The notes beneath the pieces were generated by a model. That model was given only the letters and a program-made list of their open reading frames with translations. It did no database searches and was not told where the DNA came from. Positions 24,539-34,555 of a stretch of 37,550 bases of DNA are shown one piece after another. Positions within the stretch are counted from its first letter, which is position 1, and every line of letters starts with the position of its first letter. Source of the stretch: Myxacorys californica WJT36-NPBG1 (GTDB lineage: Bacteria > Cyanobacteriota > Cyanobacteriia > Leptolyngbyales > Leptolyngbyaceae); assembly GCA_019359315.1 (NCBI GenBank), contig JAHHHO010000050.1:1-37550 (forward strand). Direction: 5' to 3'. The position numbers and the translations under genes were made by a program.

Positions 24539-27500
24539 TTACTCAACACCCTCAATTCGATCTTCCACTTCTTGATATAACTCGCGGAGTTTATCAAGAT
24601 TCTCTTCGCTCGTCTCCCAATAGCCACGCCCATTCGCTTCTAGCAAGGTCGTCACCATCTTACGGAACGAGTTCGGATTGAGATCTAACAGACGCTTTTG
24701 CATTTCTTCATCTTTGACAAAGGTTTCATTCGCGTCTTCATAGATCCAGTTATCCACTGCGCCTGCCGTTGCCGACCAGCCCATTGTGTTGACCAATCGC
24801 TTCGAGAGTTCCCGAACGCCTTCGTATCCGTGAGACAACATGCCCTCATACCACTTGGGGTTCAAGAGCTTGGTTCGCGCGTCGAGTCGCACCGTTTCAG
24901 ACAATGTGCGAATTTGAGCGTTTGCTGTTGTCGTGTCTGCCATAAACGAGGCTGGAGTTTTACCGTCATCTCGCAAACTCGCGACGATTTTAGTCGGATC
25001 GGAGTCGTAGTAGTGAGAGACATCGGTGAGCGAGATTTCAGATGAATCCAAATTTTGGAAGGTGACATCTGCGGTCTTCAAGCTTTCGCGGAAGAGCGTC
25101 TCGTTTTGCTCCATCATCCCCGGATTATCAGACGAGAATGCGAACCCCTTGCGCGAGAGATACATGTTTTGCAGTTCCTCTTCGTTTTCCCAAGTGCCGT
25201 TCTCTACCGCCAAATTAACATTCGACGAGTAAGACCCGGATGCGTTGGAAAAAACGCGAGTTGCTGCTTGGCGCAGATTGATTCCCAGTTCATCGGCTTG
25301 CTTCATTGCGTGTTTGCGAACGAAGTTCATCTCTAAAGGCTCATCTGCTTCCGCCGCCATTTTCACAGCGCGATCGAGCAGGGCCATTTGGTTGATAAAC
25401 AAGTCACGAAACACACCAGAGCAGTTGACCACCACATCAATCCGCGGACGCCCTAACTCTTCGAGCGGAATCAGCTCGAGTTTGTTGATGCGTCCTAGCG
25501 AATCGGGTAGAGGTTTGACACCGACCATCCACAAAATTTGGGCGAGAGATTCGCCGTAAGTCTTGATATTGTCGGTTCCCCAAAGCACGCACGCGATCGT
25601 TTCCGGGTACGCGCCGCCGTTTTCGGCACACTGACGCGCAATCAAGCGATCGACCACGATTTTGGCAGATTTGACTGCCGCCGCCGTTGGGATAGACTGC
25701 GGATCAAGCGCATGAATGTTCTTACCAGTCGGCAACACATCCGGGTTCCGAATCGGATCGCCGCCAGGACCTGGTATTGTGTACTGCCCATCTAGCGCCA
25801 TCAGCAACGCGCCGAGTTCGTTATCGGCAACGACTTGCTTGAGACAGAATTGCAAGAATTCGATCAAGGGCTTGAGGAGTTCTTCATCTACTGCCTTGAA
25901 GCCGGACGCGTGAAGGGATTCAACCCAAGGCGCTTTTTTACCACCCAAGTTAAACAAGCTGGTCAGCATCGACATTTTCGATACGCGACCTTCTTCGTCT
26001 ACTTGAGATTGCACCATCGCCGCGACGGCAGCACGAGTGGCTTGAGTCACATCATTGAGAAGCTGAACGTCTGCGAGAACGCCAAGATCACTATTCTGGA
26101 AAATTTCGTCAATGTCGCGACCAATGCTATTGGCAATGATGCGCGGCAAACTGACAATGTTCTCTTCAGCGCGATCGAGACTGGCGATGTTGACGAGGGT
26201 TGCGATCGCTTCTTCCGCTGTCGGTGGTTTGCCAATCACATGCAATCCGCATGGCAATAGCCGCGATTCGATCTCCATCAATTTGATGTAAACCTTACCT
26301 ACGATCGTATCGCGTTCTTCCGACGTCAAATCTTTCGAGTCTTCTGGAAACTCAATGTCTTTGTCCAGATTACAAATTCGCGCCTTATCCATGATCGTGT
26401 CTACGATCTGCACGCCGCGACCCGAATCTTTTAGTGTTTGATAGGAGCCGACCAGTTCACTGAGTTCCTTCAACCCTTTGTAAAGTCCAGCGTTTTCTGC
26501 TGGAGGAGTCAGGTAACTAATGGTTTCTGCGTAAGAGCGACGCTTTGCGATCGTGGCTTCAGATGGATTGTTCGCCGCGTAGTAATACAGGTTGGGAATC
26601 GTACCGATCAAGCTGTCGGGAAAGCAGTCATCTGACATGCCGATCTGCTTACCTGGCATGAACTCCAGCGATCCATGCGTGCCAAAGTGCAGAACAGCGT
26701 CCGCTTTCCAGACCTTTTCTAGGTAGGTGTAGTAAGCGGCGAACCCGTGGTGAGGACTCGCCGATCGCGAGAACAACAAGCGCATCGGATCGCCTTCGTA
26801 GCCAAATGTTGGCTGCACGCCAATAAACACGTTACCGAATGCTTTTCCGTAGACTAAAAGATTTTGACCGTCGGTGTTGAGATGTCCTGGAGCCGGACCC
26901 CAAGATGGAATCAGCTTTTCGTGATAAGGCGTCAGTTCTTCGTACTCTGGAACCGACATTCGATAAGCAATGTTGAGTTCAGGACTGTTGTACTGAGCGC
27001 GGGCATCGTGAAGCACTTCTAGCATTAGCGCTTCTGCTGTTTCTGGCAAATCCTCTACGTCATAGCCGTTTTGCTTGAGTCCTTCCATCACTTTGTAGAT
27101 GGAACCGAACACATCGAGATAAGCCGCCGTTCCAACGTTGCCTTTATCAGGTGGAAAGCTGAAAACGGTAATGGCGACTCGCTTATGAAGTTTGGGCTTG
27201 TGTCGGAGATTTGCCCATTTCAAGGCCCGTTGCGCGATCGCTTCGATTCGATCTTGCAGCGCGACCGCTCTGCCTGTTGCTCCGTCCCGCCCAGACACGA
27301 TGATCGGCTCAATCGCCCCGTCCAACTCTGGCAACGCAATCTGTAGCGCTACTTGAATGGGGTGCAATCCCAGTTCGCTGTCTTGCCATTCCTCGGTTGT
27401 TTGAAACACTAACGGCAACGCCACCATATACGGACGGTTGAGCCGTTTTAGCGATTCAATCGCTTTCGGGTGATCTTGACGCGCTGGACCTCCAACTAGG

Positions 27501-28522
27501 GCAAACCCAGTCAGAGAAACGACGACATCTACGATCGCGGAGTCGGTTGAAATCGGGTCATAGAAAAACGCATCAACAGGCTTCGAGAAATCCAAGCCGC
27601 CTGCAAATACAGGAATGACTCGCGCTCCCATCGCTTCGATTTCTTGCACCATCGCCACATAGTGGGCATCATCCCCAGTCACTAAGTGCGTTCGTTGCAA
27701 GACGAGTCCTACCGTTGGCGCTAACGGATCTTTTAAGTCTGCTGAAATATCTTTTCTAGAATTAAACCAATTGAGATATTCCTTCAAATCTTCAAACATA
27801 CAGGGTGCAAGCGGATGCCAAATGCCTAAATCCGGATAAGTAACCGGATCTTGGTAAGTCTCACTCGCACCAACCTGCCCTTTGTAAACATACTTATCTG
27901 CCAGCATCAGCAGAAAGTTCTCTAGGTTTTCGGAGTTGCCGCCGAGCCAATATTGGAAGCTCAGCATAAAGTTGCGAGCGTCCTGCGCTTTATCCATGGG
28001 CAGATACTTCAGCACCTTGGGCAGCGTGTTGAGCAGCTTCAGCATCGCGTCTTGAAAACTCGACCCCGATTGCTCTTTGCGCTTCTTCATGAATTGCGCG
28101 ATCGCACTCTTCGACTGACCCAACTGAGCCATCGAAAAGCTGCCCATCTTGTTGAGGCGCATCACTTGCGGCATCGATGGAAACACCACCGCAACATCTA
28201 GGTTGTCGCGATGAGGCTCGACCGCCGCAACTAATTTCTCTGCCAAATCTTCTAAAAAGATCAGCGAGGCGATGAAAATGTTTGCTTCAGCCACATCGCG
28301 CTGGAAGTCTTCGTAGTTCTTAGCATCTCGAAGTTCTTCGATTAGATATCCGCTAATTTCAACCGCGATATGAGGGTGCTTTTCGTTAATCGATCGAACG
28401 GCGGCGGACAAAGCGCTTTGATACTGCGGCTCTAGCACGACATAGACCACCTTGAGTAAGGATCGTGCCCCTAGATTGTCAGGTGCAATGTGTCTTATGG
28501 TGGGCTTGACGTGGGTGAACAT
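24539..28522 (-). CDS. chlH: Magnesium chelatase subunit H
   Basis: ChlH is the large porphyrin-binding subunit of magnesium chelatase. With ChlI and ChlD it inserts Mg2+ into protoporphyrin IX, the first step of the chlorophyll branch. The 1327 residues match the usual cyanobacterial length of about 1330. Characteristic pieces are the N-terminal [38 protein letters not shown] near residue 270, [20 protein letters not shown] with its His pair near residue 610-630, [20 protein letters not shown], and [20 protein letters not shown] in the C-terminal third. AAGGAG at 28533-28538 (minus strand) precedes the ATG by ten bases and supports the start. No chlI, chlD or gun4 is in the window. It stands alone with a strong terminator after it. 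Confidence 0.98.
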   Translation of the reverse strand: MFTHVKPTIRHIAPDNLGARSLLKVVYVVLEPQYQSALSAAVRSINEKHPHIAVEISGYLIEELRDAKNYEDFQRDVAEANIFIASLIFLEDLAEKLVAAVEPHRDNLDVAVVFPSMPQVMRLNKMGSFSMAQLGQSKSAIAQFMKKRKEQSGSSFQDAMLKLLNTLPKVLKYLPMDKAQDARNFMLSFQYWLGGNSENLENFLLMLADKYVYKGQVGASETYQDPVTYPDLGIWHPLAPCMFEDLKEYLNWFNSRKDISADLKDPLAPTVGLVLQRTHLVTGDDAHYVAMVQEIEAMGARVIPVFAGGLDFSKPVDAFFYDPISTDSAIVDVVVSLTGFALVGGPARQDHPKAIESLKRLNRPYMVALPLVFQTTEEWQDSELGLHPIQVALQIALPELDGAIEPIIVSGRDGATGRAVALQDRIEAIAQRALKWANLRHKPKLHKRVAITVFSFPPDKGNVGTAAYLDVFGSIYKVMEGLKQNGYDVEDLPETAEALMLEVLHDARAQYNSPELNIAYRMSVPEYEELTPYHEKLIPSWGPAPGHLNTDGQNLLVYGKAFGNVFIGVQPTFGYEGDPMRLLFSRSASPHHGFAAYYTYLEKVWKADAVLHFGTHGSLEFMPGKQIGMSDDCFPDSLIGTIPNLYYYAANNPSEATIAKRRSYAETISYLTPPAENAGLYKGLKELSELVGSYQTLKDSGRGVQIVDTIMDKARICNLDKDIEFPEDSKDLTSEERDTIVGKVYIKLMEIESRLLPCGLHVIGKPPTAEEAIATLVNIASLDRAEENIVSLPRIIANSIGRDIDEIFQNSDLGVLADVQLLNDVTQATRAAVAAMVQSQVDEEGRVSKMSMLTSLFNLGGKKAPWVESLHASGFKAVDEELLKPLIEFLQFCLKQVVADNELGALLMALDGQYTIPGPGGDPIRNPDVLPTGKNIHALDPQSIPTAAAVKSAKIVVDRLIARQCAENGGAYPETIACVLWGTDNIKTYGESLAQILWMVGVKPLPDSLGRINKLELIPLEELGRPRIDVVVNCSGVFRDLFINQMALLDRAVKMAAEADEPLEMNFVRKHAMKQADELGINLRQAATRVFSNASGSYSSNVNLAVENGTWENEEELQNMYLSRKGFAFSSDNPGMMEQNETLFRESLKTADVTFQNLDSSEISLTDVSHYYDSDPTKIVASLRDDGKTPASFMADTTTANAQIRTLSETVRLDARTKLLNPKWYEGMLSHGYEGVRELSKRLVNTMGWSATAGAVDNWIYEDANETFVKDEEMQKRLLDLNPNSFRKMVTTLLEANGRGYWETSEENLDKLRELYQEVEDRIEGVE

Positions 28523-28941
28523 GCGGGTCAGACTCCTTTGAGGCGTGTTCTCTTCTTAAAACTGAGCATCTTTAGGCACTGAGGACTTGCCAAGATGCCC
28601 TCCTCCGAGCTTAGAAAGCCGCTTCCAGAGGAGGAAGATCGCAAGCATCGTAGGCTGGAAGGAGCTTAATAAATTTTTGTTAAGCTCTTTTTCGTACTCC
28701 ACGATTCTTGAAATGAAGTTAGGCTACAACTGTGTTTTTACCAGAAAACGCATACTAGATGAGCATTTCAGCGAATAACTGACACAATTTGATAAAAAAC
28801 CTGAGATATTTGTTTAACTTTCGTTACAAATACCTGAGCAGATACTTCATTCTGCTCTTAATTTTTTGTTTCAAAAAGCTTCAGGAGGCTCTAGAAGTTC
28901 TCGATTCTTACAAAATTGCGTCTTTACGCCAATCGCAAAGC
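28523..28941. other. Upstream region of chlH
   Basis: The region should contain the chlH promoter on the minus strand. It is AT-rich with runs such as TTTGATAAAAAACC. A 63-residue open frame at 28587-28778 on the plus strand has no recognisable pattern and is not called. No RNA gene or repeat is recognised. Confidence 0.5.
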
Positions 28942-29331
28942 TTATTCTGAAACTTCACTGACTTTGACAATCTGCTCAATTAAGCTCTGAATCGAAAGAT
29001 TGCGTCCACCTGCCTCACTCAAAACCGACACTGTAAACCCCAATATCAGCAAACTTGTCAAAATTCCAATAAACCGGGAATGCCTAGAAACGCCAGAATC
29101 TCTCAAAATTCTTGCCAAGGGACGGCTTTGGCGACGCAGCTTTTTCTCATTTACCAACCGTTTCTTAGCAAACGGATCCCGAACATAATGTCCACTGACA
29201 CTAACGACAAAGCGCGATCGACAATGAGGACAGGTCAATAATCCTCGCATCAGCTTGACTGACTGGACACCGCTCATGCGATGGCAAATCGGACAAGGAA
29301 CAGAATAGTGGTCAAAGCTGTAAACATTCAT
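28942..29331 (-). CDS. Zinc-ribbon protein with one membrane span
   Basis: The 129-residue protein has a four-Cys zinc ribbon at the N-terminus (CPIC at residues 13-16 and CPHC at 34-37). A basic linker follows (KKRLVNEKKLRRQSRPLARILRDSG), then one hydrophobic segment at about residues 86-106 (RFIGILTSLLILGFTVSVLSE) and a short tail. The ribbon and linker should be cytoplasmic. I know of no assigned function; such proteins may bind DNA, RNA or a membrane complex. It reads in the same direction as chlH and lies upstream of it, with about 420 bases between them, so a joint transcript is unlikely. Confidence 0.78.
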   Translation of the reverse strand: MNVYSFDHYSVPCPICHRMSGVQSVKLMRGLLTCPHCRSRFVVSVSGHYVRDPFAKKRLVNEKKLRRQSRPLARILRDSGVSRHSRFIGILTSLLILGFTVSVLSEAGGRNLSIQSLIEQIVKVSEVSE

Positions 29332-29758
29332 CGGGCACGGAAGGGGAGGAAATTTGTATAAGTAATTATTTGATCGACTGCAGCAGGTTCACGATTCAAC
29401 CGCAAATTCCTGATCCAATGTAACTGAGAGCGTTCGATGTAATTAGAGGCAACACGCTTTAATACGACCAGTTTACCCAAGTTTTCTCGAATCTTCTTCA
29501 GATCTTTGGCGGAGCTTTAAACACTTCAACATTAAGGAATTTGAAACAGATTTAATCTAGATGACGTTCTGTATCCTTGAGTTTTCGTTCCTCACTAGGT
29601 TCCCATTAAATCTTCTACTATTAAGATTTATGAGGCTTCATCTCACTCAAGCCATAGAGCGGTTTAGAAGAAATTTTCTTGTCTTAGAGATGGAAGATCC
29701 ATCACAATGAGAGACAGCAACAAAATTTAATTTTATTAAAATTTTCCGTTTAAAAGAA
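29332..29758. other. Divergent intergenic region upstream of the ClC gene
   Basis: The region lies between divergently transcribed genes and should hold both promoters. It is AT-rich (for example AATTTAATTTTATTAAAATTTT just before the ClC start). A 50-codon frame beginning near 29560 has no recognisable pattern. Nothing else is seen. Confidence 0.45.
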
Positions 29759-31714
29759 ATGCCATCTGCCCCTCCGCACGTTCTACTATCTGAGCAGCAA
29801 ATTCCGTCTGAGTCCAGACCAAACCGTTTTCTTAGCCGTCTACAGCCCCCTCCTGAAACAATTGTTTTGATGCTGGCAGTTCTGATTGGGGGCGGAGCTG
29901 GGCTAGGCGTTGTTGCATTTCGATACCTAATTGAGATCATTCATCGTTTAATGTTGGAAGACCTAATGGGACACATTGGGCGATTAGGCGCGTGGACACT
30001 AGCCTGTGTGCCTATTTTGGGTGGCGCGATCGTGAGTGTAATGCGATGGAAAATTAAAGACTTTGGAGCAGGTATTTCGGGATTAATTAGCGCTGTCCAG
30101 TCGGGAAAAGAACTGTCGCCGACCCGAGCGATCGGGAAAGCGATTGCCGCTTCTGTTTCGCTCGGTTCTGGCGCGTCGCTTGGACCCGAAGGACCAAGTG
30201 TTGAAATTGGCGCTCACGTCGGCATGTTCTTAGGTCAACTCTTGAAGGTATCTCAAGACCGCCTGCGTTTGCTATTGGGAGCTGGGGCCGCAGCCGGGTT
30301 GGCGGCTGGATTCAATGCCCCGATCGCAGGCGTGTTTTTTGCCTTAGAAGTCGTTTTGGGTACAACGTTTGAAACCTCGGCGGCGAGTGTGGTCGTTCTA
30401 GCAGCAGTAGTCGCCGCTTGGATCAGCCAGATTGGACTGGGAGGACAACCCGCGTTCGATTTGCCTGCTTATGAAGTGCGGAGCCCGTTGGAGTTGCCGT
30501 TGTATTTGGGTCTAGGGCTATTTGCGTGTATTGTATCGATCGCTTATACCAAGTTTTTGAAGGGGACTCAGACAGCATTTCAAGGGCAAGTTTCAGGGTT
30601 TGGATGGTTGACTGAAATTCCGCGAGAAATTCACCCCATCTTGGGCGGACTTTGTGTTGGGATAGTAGCACTACACTTGCCGCAAGTGTTAGGCATTGGC
30701 TACGACACTATCGAAGCGATGTTGCGGAATGCAGAGTTTTCACTTGGGCTACTGCTGACGCTGCTGGTCGTCAAACTGTTGGTCACGGGAATTAGCTTAG
30801 GCAGTGGCTTAGTGGGCGGGGTGTTTGCGCCTGCCATGTACTTAGGTGCGACGCTCGGTACAGCTTACGGGAAGGTTTTGCCGTTTGTGTTTCCTATGTT
30901 TGCTTCTAGCATCGCCGATTCCCCAGCTTATGCAATGGTTGGCATGGCCGCCGTGTTGGCTGCGAGTGTAAATGCCCCGTTAACCGCCGTTCTACTGCTA
31001 TTTGAAATGACTCGTGACTACCGCATTGTTTTACCCCTAATGGCAGCAGTTGGGTTAAGTGTGTGGTTAGCAGAATGGTTGAATCGACCAGTTGCACCGT
31101 CTACGCTTAAACCCGTCGAAGCAAATCCAGAAGTTGATTCTCTGGATTTGCGGTTTGCTAACCAAAATCAAGAAATTCTCAAAAATCTGTCGGTTGCAGA
31201 AGCAATGCAGTCTAATTTTTTGCGATTATCGGCTGATTTGTTGTTACCAGAAGCAGGACTCGCGTTGATCCAATATCAACGTCATAGTGCACTAGTTGTG
31301 AATCAAGACGACCAGCTAATCGGCATCATTACTTTGCAAGACATCAATCGCGCGATCGCGCGCTGGGAAAAAAATCATCATGCGGACGGCATCAACTACT
31401 TGCCAATGACTCAGAACGTCAATGATGTATGCACAACTGACATTCTATATGCTTATAAAGAAGAGCCATTAGTCGAAGCTCTTGATCGGATGACAACTCG
31501 TGGCTTGCATCAATTGCCGGTAATTGATAGTGAAGAAACCCACCAAATTATTGGCTTGCTGGAACAAGAAGGAATTACGCTCGCCTGCAATCTAGCGCTC
31601 ACAAGAGAATCTTTAATTCCGTATTTAACAATTTCATCGCATGCTCAGCAAGCCAAAGCGCCGATAGAAGCAGCTATTGTTCCGTCCCATTTTTCGTTAG
31701 AGACCTCAGTTTGA
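29759..31714 (+). CDS. ClC-family chloride transporter or channel with CBS domains
   Basis: The protein has 651 residues, with about 400 residues of ClC membrane domain followed by a paired-CBS region (about 475-605). ClC signatures are visible: GSGASLGPEGPSVEIGAHVG (136-155) with the gating Glu E144, GLAAGFNAPIAGVFFALE (180-197), and GSGLVGGVFAPAMYLGATLG in the C-terminal half. At the place of the internal proton Glu of antiporter-type ClC proteins (E203 in the E. coli protein) the sequence has Val198, next to E197. Channel-type ClC proteins also have Val here, so this may be a channel or an uncoupled transporter. The CBS pair (SVAEAMQSNFLRLSAD...IITLQDINRAI, VCTTDILYAYKEEPLVEALDRM) probably binds a nucleotide and regulates the pore. 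The first in-frame ATG is used; its Shine-Dalgarno sequence is weak. Confidence 0.93.
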   Translation: MPSAPPHVLLSEQQIPSESRPNRFLSRLQPPPETIVLMLAVLIGGGAGLGVVAFRYLIEIIHRLMLEDLMGHIGRLGAWTLACVPILGGAIVSVMRWKIKDFGAGISGLISAVQSGKELSPTRAIGKAIAASVSLGSGASLGPEGPSVEIGAHVGMFLGQLLKVSQDRLRLLLGAGAAAGLAAGFNAPIAGVFFALEVVLGTTFETSAASVVVLAAVVAAWISQIGLGGQPAFDLPAYEVRSPLELPLYLGLGLFACIVSIAYTKFLKGTQTAFQGQVSGFGWLTEIPREIHPILGGLCVGIVALHLPQVLGIGYDTIEAMLRNAEFSLGLLLTLLVVKLLVTGISLGSGLVGGVFAPAMYLGATLGTAYGKVLPFVFPMFASSIADSPAYAMVGMAAVLAASVNAPLTAVLLLFEMTRDYRIVLPLMAAVGLSVWLAEWLNRPVAPSTLKPVEANPEVDSLDLRFANQNQEILKNLSVAEAMQSNFLRLSADLLLPEAGLALIQYQRHSALVVNQDDQLIGIITLQDINRAIARWEKNHHADGINYLPMTQNVNDVCTTDILYAYKEEPLVEALDRMTTRGLHQLPVIDSEETHQIIGLLEQEGITLACNLALTRESLIPYLTISSHAQQAKAPIEAAIVPSHFSLETSV

Positions 31715-31736
31715 GCCGAAAACGTCATAGAGGATG

Positions 31737-31847
31737 TTATCGCTTTCGACTCGTCCAAATTCCGGTAAACATCATCAAGAATCCACCGAGAAAGATAGCG
31801 ATCGCTGCGCCGGCAGGGATCGCTGTTGTCCAGTCGATATTTTCCAT
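31737..31847 (-). CDS. Possible 36-residue membrane peptide
   Basis: On the minus strand an ATG at 31847 opens 36 codons ending in TAA at 31737. The peptide is MENIDWTTAIPAGAAIAIFL, then GGFLMMFTGIWTSRKR. It has an acidic N-terminus, one Gly/Ala/Leu-rich membrane span (about residues 10-31) and a basic end. This is the typical form of small thylakoid membrane peptides, but I cannot name it. It lies 23 bases downstream of the cyAbrB gene stop on the same strand, so it could be co-transcribed with that gene. The ribosome-binding site is poor. The region is otherwise free of genes, as the ClC gene ends at 31714, and this supports a real peptide. Confidence 0.48.
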   Translation of the reverse strand: MENIDWTTAIPAGAAIAIFLGGFLMMFTGIWTSRKR

Positions 31848-31870
31848 AAAACGTATTTACCCAGTTAAGT

Positions 31871-32266
31871 TTATAAAACTGCTTCCTCGTCTTGGCGATC
31901 GATTTGACGCAGATGAATATGCTTGCGACCGAGAGAAATCTCGAACTCATCCCCTGGCGTAAGCTCCATCTGTTTAGTATAAGCAGCACCAATCAAAAGA
32001 TTACCATTGGACTGCACGCTAATTCGGTAACTAGCGCTGCGACCCCCACGCCCATTGGTTCCCTGTTTACCATCTAATTCAATTCCTTCTGCATCAATCA
32101 ATGCATTGAGAAATTTCATCATATTGACTCGTTCAACACCGTTTTTGGTCACAGTGTAATAGCCGCATTCCCTTGCTTTTTCCTCTTTGTTGAGATCGTC
32201 TAGTTCCTTAACTTTCTTGAGCAAAGCTTCGCCCAGGAGCGGCTCAATTTTCTTCTTCTTAGTCAT
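31871..32266 (-). CDS. cyAbrB-family transcriptional regulator
   Basis: The 131-residue protein belongs to the cyanobacterial AbrB-like regulators. The N-terminal helical part (PLLGEALLKKVKELDDLNKEEKARECGYYTVTKNG) is followed by RVNMMKFLNALIDAEG, GRGGRSASYRISVQSNGNLLIG and the AbrB-like end LTPGDEFEISLGRKHIHLRQID. In cyanobacteria these proteins bind DNA with low sequence specificity and control carbon/nitrogen balance, hydrogenase and stress genes. Which paralogue this is (cyAbrB1 or cyAbrB2) cannot be decided here. The frame also allows a TTG one codon upstream (32269); I use the ATG. The basic MTKKKK start is typical. A tiny membrane peptide may follow in the same transcript. Confidence 0.93.
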   Translation of the reverse strand: MTKKKKIEPLLGEALLKKVKELDDLNKEEKARECGYYTVTKNGVERVNMMKFLNALIDAEGIELDGKQGTNGRGGRSASYRISVQSNGNLLIGAAYTKQMELTPGDEFEISLGRKHIHLRQIDRQDEEAVL

Positions 32267-33265
32267 CAACTTGCGTCTGAACTGATGGATGTTGACTCTA
32301 TTTTACTGGATTTCGCTAACTTAGTTGGACGAAAAACATCGTGTCGAATATTAGCGTTTGAGCGCATATTACCCGAAGATATGTTTTTATTCTCCCAAAG
32401 TTGCTATTAATTTAGTCCAATATGAAGGGGATAGTAAACCCCTAGAATAGAGTACTCCATAAAGAATGATTTGAGATCAACCAAATTTTAATTAGTTTTG
32501 ATCAATAAACATGGTTGTTTAGAAACGGCAAATGGATTGAAAGAACTGTGCTCTTCTAGAAGTAGCTCGATGATTTTGCAAAAATACAAGCCTAAACAAT
32601 CGTTAAATTAGTAAGCCTTTCGTTTTTCTCAGAGATAATCTTGATTGAAGTAAGATTGTCTAGCTTTAGCGATCCTTCCAAGTTTGATAGGGCCAAATTG
32701 GTAGAGCCAATCACAAACAACCTGCGTGGTACATTAACTATAGAGATAAAAAACTACAAAGATAAAAACGAGCGAGCCAACTGTGTGTAGCGTCGCCTCA
32801 GCTTTGTTAAATCGGCATCATCTCAATCAGCCGATCAAAAAGGCTTAACGTCACCACGTACGATCAACTCGCTCTTACCATTCATTCACCTGTAACCATC
32901 ACCGTATCAAGCCTACTTGTCAAAGGTATGTGTTAGACATGAATCTGAAATGACAACGAAATCGTCTAGGAAATGAAATTATTCTTTGGTTTTAGGGAGC
33001 AAACCGAGCCGTTCCTTCGTCAAAGAATGTTAGCGTTCATGCCTGTAAGAACAGGAGAACACTAAAGTAGAATCCACACGATCGCGACCCAAATGACATA
33101 TTTACTTCTTAAACTAGAAACATTCGCCTTATAGAGCAGGATGACGTGTGCATCTCCTCTCAGATGGGTCTGATTTTGGTCGGTGCTGAAGGCAGTGTAA
33201 AACGATGCTTGATTTGCATTCTTGCTTTGTATATAAGGTTTGTCAATAAGGAGAGTTATAGACCG
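32267..33265. other. One-kilobase AT-rich intergenic region
   Basis: No protein gene is supported here. The region lies between divergent genes (cyAbrB on minus, htrA on plus) and must hold both promoters, but it is much longer than needed. AGGGGATAGTAAACCCCT at 32426-32443 is a small hairpin. ATCGGC (32811-32816) pairs with GCCGAT (32830-32835). AAGGAG at 33248-33253 is the probable ribosome-binding site of htrA, 12 bases before its ATG. Length and hairpins leave room for an unrecognised small RNA. A minus-strand frame at 33062-33289 overlaps the htrA start and has no family pattern. Confidence 0.5.
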
Positions 33266-34471
33266 ATGCCGAATCGCAATGCTCAGCATAATCAGAACTG
33301 GAAAAAGTCTGCTGTCTATTTAATGCTGCCTTTAGTGGGAGCTAGTACAGCCCTTGCTGGAAATCGCTTGTTGTCGTCTGATGTGCTACAACCTCCGCCC
33401 GCGATCGCTCAAAGTCGAACGTCTACTATTCTGTCTGGTGCAGACGCTAATTTTATTGCAACGGCGGCTGAGCGAGTGGGCCCTGCTGTGGTGCGGATCG
33501 ACTCTTCGAGGACTGTTCAATCTCGCGTTCCTGCCATTTTTAACGACCCATTTTTCCGCCAGTTCTTTGGTGGGCAGGTTCCAAATGCGCCCTCATCACG
33601 GGTTGAGCGGGGAACGGGGTCAGGCTTTATTATTAATGCAGACGGGTTGATTTTGACGAATGCTCATGTTGTCAACGGGGCCGATTCGGTGAACGTTGTT
33701 CTTAAGGATGGGCGTGAGCTTAGAGGCAAAGTTATAGGACAAGATCCATTGACTGATGTGGCCGTGGTTCGAGTTCAAGCAAGCAATTTGCCTGTTGTGA
33801 CTCTGGGTAATTCAGAAGCGCTAAAGCCAGGGGAATGGGCGATCGCAATTGGCAACCCGTTAGGTTTAGACAATACGGTAACGGCGGGAATCATCAGCGC
33901 GACGGGTCGTTCGAGTGCTGAAGTTCGAGTTGCAGATAAGCGCGTCAGCTTTATTCAAACCGATGCAGCGATTAATCCGGGTAATTCGGGTGGACCGCTC
34001 CTCAATCAACGGGGTGAAGTGATTGGGATGAATACCGCTATTATTGGCGGCGCACAGGGTTTAGGCTTTGCAATTCCAATTAATACGGCTCAAAGAATTT
34101 CTCAACAGTTGATCTCTAAAGGCAGGGTTGATCATCCGTACCTTGGCATTCAAATGCGAACATTGACGCCCGCATTGAAGCAACAGATTAACAGCAGTCG
34201 CGAGGCGGGTTTTCAGGTTCAAGCCGATCGTGGGGTTGTGGTTTTCCGAGCGTTGCCCAATTCTCCCGCTGCGAGGGGAGGATTACGAACAGGGGATGTG
34301 ATTCAGAAAATCAACGGTCAAACGGTGACAACAGACAGTCAAGTTCAACAAATTGTGGAAAGCAGTTCTATTGGCAACAGCCTTCAAGTTGAAGTCAATC
34401 GAGGCGGACGTGCAACGACTGTAGCGATCCAGCCTGGAGCGTTTCCAACTCAAACGGCTCAAACCGAGTAG
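33266..34471 (+). CDS. HtrA/Deg-family serine protease with PDZ domain
   Basis: The 401-residue protein has an N-terminal hydrophobic segment (about residues 15-32, SAVYLMLPLVGASTALAG) for export or anchoring. A trypsin-like protease domain follows, with catalytic H134 (TNAHVVNGAD), D164 (DPLTDVAVVRV) and S241 (INPGNSGGPLL). One PDZ domain lies at about residues 275-385 (GVVVFRALPNSPAARGGLRTGDVIQKINGQTV). Cyanobacteria have three such proteases (HhoA, HhoB, HtrA) that degrade or refold damaged proteins in the periplasm or thylakoid lumen; I cannot decide which one this is. The frame is open from 33146, but the ATG at 33266 gives the expected exported N-terminus and has AAGGAG upstream, whereas the upstream 40 residues look non-coding. 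A perfect 28-bp palindrome follows before the deformylase gene. Confidence 0.95.
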   Translation: MPNRNAQHNQNWKKSAVYLMLPLVGASTALAGNRLLSSDVLQPPPAIAQSRTSTILSGADANFIATAAERVGPAVVRIDSSRTVQSRVPAIFNDPFFRQFFGGQVPNAPSSRVERGTGSGFIINADGLILTNAHVVNGADSVNVVLKDGRELRGKVIGQDPLTDVAVVRVQASNLPVVTLGNSEALKPGEWAIAIGNPLGLDNTVTAGIISATGRSSAEVRVADKRVSFIQTDAAINPGNSGGPLLNQRGEVIGMNTAIIGGAQGLGFAIPINTAQRISQQLISKGRVDHPYLGIQMRTLTPALKQQINSSREAGFQVQADRGVVVFRALPNSPAARGGLRTGDVIQKINGQTVTTDSQVQQIVESSSIGNSLQVEVNRGGRATTVAIQPGAFPTQTAQTE

Positions 34472-34493
34472 GCGGCGGCTAGTAGTTCATGCA

Positions 34494-34521
34494 GTAGGGC
34501 GTCTCAATTGAGACGCCCTAC
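34494..34521. terminator. Perfect 28-bp palindrome between htrA-like gene and def
   Basis: The sequence GTAGGGCGTCTCAA and its exact complement form a 14-bp stem without a loop in DNA, 22 bases past the protease stop codon. There is no T-run directly after it, so it may be a terminator or attenuator, or a processing site between the two genes. Its GTAGGG word is shared with the terminator at 24475. Confidence 0.6.
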
Positions 34522-34555
34522 ACTGTTTATAGAAACCATAATTAGGAGCAACTCG

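Noticed and set aside
24698-26635. Many plus-strand frames opposite chlH
   Set aside because: They are antisense shadows caused by the GC-rich codons of chlH.
28587-28778. 63-codon frame upstream of chlH
   Set aside because: Composition looks random and it lies in the presumed chlH promoter.
29560-29709. 50-codon hydrophobic frame before the ClC gene
   Set aside because: AT-rich DNA gives Leu/Phe codons by chance; there is no ribosome-binding site.
33062-33289. 75-codon minus-strand frame overlapping the protease start
   Set aside because: No start signal or recognisable family, and it overlaps the protease ribosome-binding site.
33146-34471. Longer 441-codon version of the HtrA-type protease
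   Set aside because: The extra N-terminal residues precede the export signal and the AAGGAG site, and have no protease-family pattern.
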